From Chitinophaga sp. (GTDB lineage: Bacteria > Bacteroidota > Bacteroidia > Chitinophagales > Chitinophagaceae), in NCBI RefSeq assembly GCF_017745275.1, contig NZ_JAGHZS010000006.1, positions 186,001-250,000 of the forward strand: 64,000 bases of DNA, written 5' to 3'. Position 1 is the first letter of the stretch. The number at the start of each line of letters is the position of its first letter. This document shows, piece after piece, positions 60,401-64,000 of this stretch. Position numbers and translations under genes: made by a program. Below the pieces are notes generated by a model. It saw only the letters and a list, made by a program, of their open reading frames with translations. It searched no databases and had not been told where the DNA came from.

Positions 60401-62340
60401 CCGAACTCCCACAGCCATGTTTTTACGGCAGTAGGAATAGGTCCGAAGGTGGAATTGTCGGTGAACTTACGATGATATGGATCAGTACAATCCGGTGTAG
60501 TAGTGAAACGCGCAATGGGTGGAATAATCTGGATATAATTTCTTTTGATCAATTGCTCCCGGCAGCCGTTATTATTTACTTCCAGGATTACATCATGGCT
60601 GCCAATTTCATTGAACTGGTGGTTGGGATTTTCAACGGTGCTGTTACTGTTGTCCTGCACAAAGGTCCAGATCCAGGAAGTACCACGGGGTACAGAAAGA
60701 TTGGTAAACTGCACCGGATCTTTAGCACAGGATTTCAGTGGGGTAGCAATGAAATCCACTACCGGCCGGATACCTGCGGTAATAATCGTTTGGCCGTTGG
60801 CAACACAACCGCCTGCTGTGATCACTTTCAGGTTTACAAAGAAGATGCCTTCCTTGGTGAAAATATGTGTGGGTTTTGCAGCAGTAGAAGTGGTACCATC
60901 GCCAAAGTCCCACTGGTAGCTGACGATAGGATCCGGTATATTTACTTCTGCATAAAAATCTACCGACAAAGGTACACAACCTTCTGCCACACTGCGATAG
61001 ATAGAAAGGTCCGGTTTAATGATCTGAATGTAGTTTGCTTTGCTGACAGTTTTGCTACAACCTAATGTATTCGTGGCAGTGAGGCTGATTGAGTAAGTGC
61101 CTTCTTTCGTATAGGTGTGAGCGGGGTTTTGAGCAGTTGCCGTAGTACCATCGCCGAAGCTCCAGTTCCATGCGGTTGCATTGGACGACTGTGCATTGAA
61201 CTGCGTGGTAAACGGTGTGTTACACGCGCTGATGGGAGTAGCTATAGGATCAATATCCGGCGCGGGATTTACGTGAATAGTTTGTTGTATTTCTTCTGTG
61301 CAACTACCCAGCGTAGCCTGCATTTTAACGATGTAATCACCAGGGGCTGTGAATTGCTTTACAGCATCGGTGCTGGTTTGCAGCGTACCATCCGGAAAAG
61401 CCCAGATCACGTTATCAGGTGTAGGTTGAGTGGTGTTTTTAAACGTAATGTTTTGCCCTACGCAAAGCGCCGAAAAAGTAAACGCCGGCTTTACTTTCGA
61501 GATAACAATGTAATCTGTTTTAGTAAGAGGCGCAGTGCAACCGCCACTGGTGGTGGAGGTGAGCTTTACGGTGTATTTTCCTTCCTTGGTATAAGTGTGT
61601 TGTGGATTGGTGCCGGTGGTGCCATCGCCGTAGTCCCAGGTATACGTCACTGGATCCGGTGAGTTATTTACGGTGCTGTTGAAAAAGTTGACGGTGAACG
61701 GTGTGGTACAACTTTGTGTTCTATCTGCCGTAAAAGCCGGTGTTGGTGCGCTTTGTACTTTTATGGAAACCGGGCCGCCGGTACTGGAACATCCCATGCT
61801 GTTGGTAACGGCGCTGATAACATTGTAGGTACCCGCTTGTGTATAGGTATGGGTGGCATTGGCACCGATGGCGCCACCGCCGTCTCCAAAGTCCCAGGTG
61901 ATGTCTGCAATAGTACCATCGCCAGGTGTGGACTGGTCCTGGAAGGAGGCCATGTACGGCGCACAGCCGTTCACGTTAGGAGTGATGAATTTAGCATTCG
62001 GTTTATTATACACCTGTATATCCAATTGCCTGACAATGACATTGGTAGTACTATAGGTGGCCGTCATTTTTACATGATAGATGCCCGGATTCTGAAAAGT
62101 TTTAGAAGGGGTCAGATCGTTGGTAACATTGGCCCCCAGTCCGAAATCCCACTCAATTTTCTGATAGCCGGCGTCCAGTGTGGCCGTGAAGTTTACGAGA
62201 AACGGAGGACAGGCCGCCAGTTTATCCGCTTTGATGGATACTGATTGTGCATGCGCAGTAAATGCGATTGCCAGTACAGGCAGCAGGCTGCAAAAAGTAT
62301 ATCTGATGGCATTCCGCAATTTATAGTGTAGGCTTTTCAT
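57466..62340 (-). CDS. giant PKD protein with T9SS type B sorting domain (1624 aa)
   Basis: 1624 residues from ATG 62340 (MKSLHYKLRNAIRYTF); the open frame continues upstream but that part lacks protein character. Signal peptide ends in VLAIAFTAHAQ. About fifteen PKD or PKD-like repeats of 80-90 residues follow (e.g. ITWDFGDGGGA, YTWDYGDGTTG, WNWSFGDGTTA, YQWDFGDGTTS, WEWDFGDGSAK, YAWDFGDNTTG, YMWDFDDGTVL). Some have lost the FGDG core (WIWTFVQDN, WLWQVGPDK). Three Ig-like repeats and a type B domain (IPNSFSPNGDGQNDVFYV, FRIFNRWGQLVFE, GWDGRF, GNVTLIR) end it. Most repeats carry a Cys pair. It heads the PKD-PKD-PorP/SprF unit. Confidence 0.93.
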   Translation of the reverse strand: MKSLHYKLRNAIRYTFCSLLPVLAIAFTAHAQSVSIKADKLAACPPFLVNFTATLDAGYQKIEWDFGLGANVTNDLTPSKTFQNPGIYHVKMTATYSTTNVIVRQLDIQVYNKPNAKFITPNVNGCAPYMASFQDQSTPGDGTIADITWDFGDGGGAIGANATHTYTQAGTYNVISAVTNSMGCSSTGGPVSIKVQSAPTPAFTADRTQSCTTPFTVNFFNSTVNNSPDPVTYTWDYGDGTTGTNPQHTYTKEGKYTVKLTSTTSGGCTAPLTKTDYIVISKVKPAFTFSALCVGQNITFKNTTQPTPDNVIWAFPDGTLQTSTDAVKQFTAPGDYIVKMQATLGSCTEEIQQTIHVNPAPDIDPIATPISACNTPFTTQFNAQSSNATAWNWSFGDGTTATAQNPAHTYTKEGTYSISLTATNTLGCSKTVSKANYIQIIKPDLSIYRSVAEGCVPLSVDFYAEVNIPDPIVSYQWDFGDGTTSTAAKPTHIFTKEGIFFVNLKVITAGGCVANGQTIITAGIRPVVDFIATPLKSCAKDPVQFTNLSVPRGTSWIWTFVQDNSNSTVENPNHQFNEIGSHDVILEVNNNGCREQLIKRNYIQIIPPIARFTTTPDCTDPYHRKFTDNSTFGPIPTAVKTWLWEFGENGATSTDQNPDFTYQTTGIKQVKLTIDNGTCTNTYSLSVNIIDEKPLITSDKPRICKTEKINISLGPLNNNNINEYKWDWGDGSAIQAIPAYNFDPTKGIAHQYNKTGTFTIKLTITDKNGCVKDAPVISIDVNGSDPDFDYVGKRCKDEIFTFTDKSTTNTGNQILNWEWDFGDGSAKETYSTQPLGIKHTYTNANDYTLSLTVTDKFSCISKAQKVIPFDRVKADFMVPTNIACLDKSFTFVDQSQGNIQTYAWDFGDNTTGTGNKPVKIYTAPGTYNVTLKVTTGAGCTDEITKPNVITVPNPKASFTIPDKLDLCPPVKVLFTNTSTDYKNASWDFGDNGTSTKNDPDVHIYVRARTYNVVLTVYSEGGCSSTSTLPITIKGPDGTMKTTPTQGCVPMDVSISATSVKTDSYMWDFDDGTVLTSTTPVSPPHTYVKSGIYYPRVSLVDNEGCVVKAQGNDKIIVDKATADFSTNDFQVCGGGLVTFTNKSKTLTKDSLALDFTSAWNFGVPGNPGNTASTVDGKFTYPQPGSTDVKLVVTSAYGCIDEKKLPVVIPPQAVPVIAPIQPLCVSGKIQLQGNDTKNVPGTKWLWQVGPDKTFDQPTPPEITLNSPGTVPVTLTITNADGSCPATTNATMVVNPSPVLNPSPATASICRGARLQLQANTTTNVTVKWSNYNISDATSLTPEVKPDVDTVYHVIATNEFGCTNQGEIPVTVTQPFHIYAQDFQICEGESVKMNAGGALRYQWIPSRGLNRSDIPDPIATPDGNITYQVVGYNNSTCFTDTVLAKVYVHSKPVINAGPDIITATGSVIQLPVKGSADITEIQWTPVKGLSCYDCLTPSATPTDDITYHVTVKNRNECTASDDISIKLVCDEGSIFIPNSFSPNGDGQNDVFYVRGHGMQTIRVFRIFNRWGQLVFERAGVNSNDPSKGWDGRFKGVPLNPDVFVYYVEVVCDKGGVNLLKGNVTLIR

Positions 62341-62469
62341 GGCAAAGGGTGGCGTTAAAGCCGTTTCATAGGTATATTCAAAGTATAAAAATAATAATAA
62401 TGTTTGGAAAACGGATGGTTTTATGTATGTGGCTGAATGGCCGTAACTTAGCAAAAAAGAATTCACCAA

Positions 62470-63054
62470 ATGGATAGTCAGTACTGGAATAACAGGTATA
62501 TAAATGGAGATACAGGCTGGGATATGGGAGAAGTATCACCGCCATTGAAGGCCTATATTGATCAGCTTTATGACCGGGATATTCGTATACTCATTCCCGG
62601 TGGAGGCAATAGTTATGAGGCGGCATATCTCGCCGGGCAGGCATTCAGTGATGTAACGGTATTGGATATTGCGCCGGTGTTGGTGGAAAAATTGCAAAAA
62701 ACGTTTGCCCGTACCCGTGTCAAAGTATTGGAAGAAGATTTTTTTGCACATACCGGTAGTTATGACCTGGTGTTGGAACAAACTTTCTTTTGTGCGTTAC
62801 CACCCTCACGCAGAGCGGATTATGTGAAACATATGTATTCGCTGATTAAGTATGGTGGTCATCTGGCAGGTGTATTATTTGACCGTACTTTCCCAAAGGA
62901 AGGGCCTCCGTTTGGAGGGGATGAAGCAGAATACCGGGAGTTATTTTCACCATATTTTGATATCAAAACTTTATACCCTTGTTATAATTCACATCCAGCC
63001 AGACAAGGAACTGAGTTGTTTATTAACTTTATGCCAAAACTGAGGAAATTATGA
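62470..63054 (+). CDS. TPMT-family SAM-dependent methyltransferase
   Basis: 194 residues. The N-terminus YWNNRYINGDTGWDMGEVSP is the hallmark of thiopurine-methyltransferase-like proteins. The SAM site is ILIPGGGNSYEAAYLA, with VTVLDIAP and the late LVLEQTFFCALPPSRR. It methylates a small thiol, halide or sulfur/selenium acceptor; the acceptor cannot be read off. Cytoplasmic. Its stop overlaps the next gene's start by 4 nt (ATGA), so they are translationally coupled, perhaps in a sulfur-related step. It is divergent from the 1624-residue PKD gene. Confidence 0.92.
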   Translation: MDSQYWNNRYINGDTGWDMGEVSPPLKAYIDQLYDRDIRILIPGGGNSYEAAYLAGQAFSDVTVLDIAPVLVEKLQKTFARTRVKVLEEDFFAHTGSYDLVLEQTFFCALPPSRRADYVKHMYSLIKYGGHLAGVLFDRTFPKEGPPFGGDEAEYRELFSPYFDIKTLYPCYNSHPARQGTELFINFMPKLRKL

Positions 63055-63743
63055 GGAAATACGTATTAACCGCCCTGGTGTTGCTGATAGGTAGCTCGTT
63101 GATGGCGCAGCAAAAGCAGAGCGAAGATGCAGCGGCGTTTGATAAAGATATACAACAGCCTGGCGTCCAGGTATTTGATGTACGTACTGCTGCTGAATTT
63201 AAAACCGGCTATCTGCCACGTGCTTTGCAGGCAGATTATACCAATAAAGAAGAGTTTAATCACCGCGTGCAATACCTGGATAAGCAAAAACCAGTGTACG
63301 TGTATTGTTTGAGCGGAGGTCGCAGTCATGCTGCGGCGGAGTGGATGCGAACCAATGGTTTTCAGCAGGTGGTAGAATTGCAGGGTGGTATTAATGCCTG
63401 GAAGCAGGCTGGCAAATCATTGGAAGGTGTCGCGGATAATGAGCCGCAGCTTTCCGTTGCTGACTATAATAAAGCGATCAATGCAAAGGGTTTGGTATTA
63501 ACAGATGTAGGTGCCAAATGGTGCCCGCCCTGCAAGCAGATGGAGCCGGTATTGGAACAGTTTTTCAGCAAACATCCGGCAGTAAAGAAAGTATTGGTAG
63601 ATGGCGGGAAGGACCAGAACGTTATGAAAGCGATTCAATCCAAAGGACTGCCTACGTTTATCTTTTATAAAGATGGAAAAGAAGTGGGACGCAAGGAAGG
63701 TGTGATGACGCTCACGGAGCTGGAGAAATTGTCGGGACTTTAG
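63051..63743 (+). CDS. secreted rhodanese-thioredoxin fusion protein
   Basis: 230 residues. Signal peptide (LTALVLLIGSSLMAQ, about 19). A rhodanese domain (about 25-125) has the active-site loop YCLSGGRS with C86. A thioredoxin domain (about 135-230) has W157-C158-P-P-C161 and the cis-Pro segment GLPTFIFYKDG. It probably works in the periplasm in sulfur transfer or disulfide reduction, with the two domains exchanging persulfide or electrons (inference). It overlaps the TPMT-family gene by 4 nt. Its TAG is followed by a family A palindrome. Confidence 0.93.
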   Translation: MRKYVLTALVLLIGSSLMAQQKQSEDAAAFDKDIQQPGVQVFDVRTAAEFKTGYLPRALQADYTNKEEFNHRVQYLDKQKPVYVYCLSGGRSHAAAEWMRTNGFQQVVELQGGINAWKQAGKSLEGVADNEPQLSVADYNKAINAKGLVLTDVGAKWCPPCKQMEPVLEQFFSKHPAVKKVLVDGGKDQNVMKAIQSKGLPTFIFYKDGKEVGRKEGVMTLTELEKLSGL

Positions 63744-63856
63744 CAGCGCAAAAAGCAAAAAGCTATTAAAGCGGATGACCAGCATATAAGTAATTTAATT
63801 ACCAGTGCTGGTCATCCGCTTTAATAGCTTTTTGCTTTATGCTTTTTGCTTTATGC
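63744..63856. repeat. family A heptad palindrome, copy A6
   Basis: Perfect 33-nt arms, 63752-63784 and 63806-63838, with AAAAAGC/AAAGCAT heptads outside. The core is CTATT, triplet AAA/TTT, GCGGATGACCAGCA. The 21-nt loop is AT-rich. It starts directly after the rhodanese-thioredoxin stop. The right arm runs into the next gene: its ATGC/ATAA heptad supplies the TAA stop of the M32 gene. Confidence 0.87.
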
Positions 63857-64000
63857 TAAATTATAGATGCCACTGTATTTCTGTTGCGCATATGCCAGGA
63901 AATCACCGAATACCAGTTCTTTCCCGGTTACCTTTTTACATAATTCGTTGGAAGTATAAAACCTGCCGAAAGGATGGATGTTAGTCCGCAACCAATCCAA
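63851..64000 (-). CDS. M32 carboxypeptidase, C-terminal fragment (continues beyond window)
   Basis: 49 codons and a TAA, open to the window edge, so only the C-terminus is present. LDWLRTNIHPFGRFYTSNEL followed by CKKVTGKELVFGDFLAYAQQ matches the end of thermostable (Taq) carboxypeptidases, where a conserved W-L-x-x-N-I-H-x-x-G-R-x-Y segment precedes the terminal helix. M32 enzymes are zinc metallocarboxypeptidases that remove C-terminal residues in the cytoplasm. The HEXXH site lies outside the window. Identification rests on this short stretch. Confidence 0.75.
   Translation of the reverse strand: MDWLRTNIHPFGRFYTSNELCKKVTGKELVFGDFLAYAQQKYSGIYNLA

Noticed and set aside
59824..61065. Long plus-strand frame (413 codons) inside the 1624-residue PKD gene, and a similar one (368 codons) over dnaJ
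   Set aside because: Both lie opposite genes with clear repeated or catalytic motifs. They show no domain of their own, and repeats in the real gene explain their length.
10226..63856. Heptad palindromes considered as CRISPR arrays
   Set aside because: Repeats are inverted pairs with tandem words and no unique spacers. No cas gene is present.
6525..63856. Heptad palindromes considered as plain rho-independent terminators
   Set aside because: Some may terminate transcription, but iterated words, 40-49 bp arms and a shared core exceed what termination needs, so they are kept as repeats.

Overview
The window reads as a chromosomal segment of a Bacteroidota bacterium, most likely Chitinophagaceae (Chitinophaga-like). 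Five signs point there: long PKD-repeat surface proteins ending in type IX secretion (T9SS) C-terminal signals, two PorP/SprF-family genes, an OmpA protein built like the T9SS component PorE, promoters with the Bacteroidota -7 box TAnnTTTG, and the gene content. I see no phage, plasmid, transposase, CRISPR, rRNA or tRNA signature. Assignment to genus is inference.

Layout. 1-4117 (minus): two tandem paralogous PKD surface proteins, the first cut by the window edge. 4136-9326 (minus): alpha/beta hydrolase, lnt, guaB, dprA. 9419-16321: lipoprotein acid phosphatase, DinB-like protein, PorE-like OmpA protein, queE, folD, pckA. 16637-23027 (plus): M24 peptidase, pssA, purS, rsmI, AlkZ-like protein, M1 peptidase. 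23147-27222 (minus): DinB protein, an ECF sigma factor/membrane protein/HMA-like mini-operon, rsmG, GT2. 27410-33553 (plus): tgt, LptF/G permease, gltA, recG. 33748-38469 (plus): T9SS adhesin and PorP/SprF. 38517-48474 (plus): GlcD-like oxidase, small barrel, two-gene phosphonate module, LOG protein, O-methyltransferase, glucosaminidase-LysM protein, hpt, VWA protein. 48479-51412 (minus): RlmK-like, dnaJ, grpE. 51611-52783 (plus): RlmI-like. 52863-62340 (minus): a cargo-free T9SS signal protein, PorP/SprF and two giant PKD proteins. 62470 to end: TPMT-family methyltransferase, rhodanese-thioredoxin fusion, and the tail of an M32 carboxypeptidase.

How genes work together. The surface proteins, PorP/SprF proteins and PorE-like protein form a T9SS export and attachment theme spread over four loci. 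queE and tgt both belong to the queuosine pathway. guaB, hpt, purS and folD serve purine and one-carbon metabolism. rsmG, rsmI, RlmI-like and RlmK-like proteins modify rRNA. The PhnX-like hydrolase and its FAD-oxidase partner look like a compact phosphonate-salvage unit.

The most unusual feature is a set of intergenic palindromes whose arms are iterated 7-mers or 8-mers. Family A has six copies sharing the word AAAGCAN and a core CTATTNNNGCGRATGAY. Variable core bases are compensated on the opposite arm in most copies. The elements lie directly against stop codons, sometimes supplying them. Families B, C and D use other words with the same architecture. I could not compute stability, genome-wide copy number or homology. 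Domain and family names come from motif recognition, not database searches.
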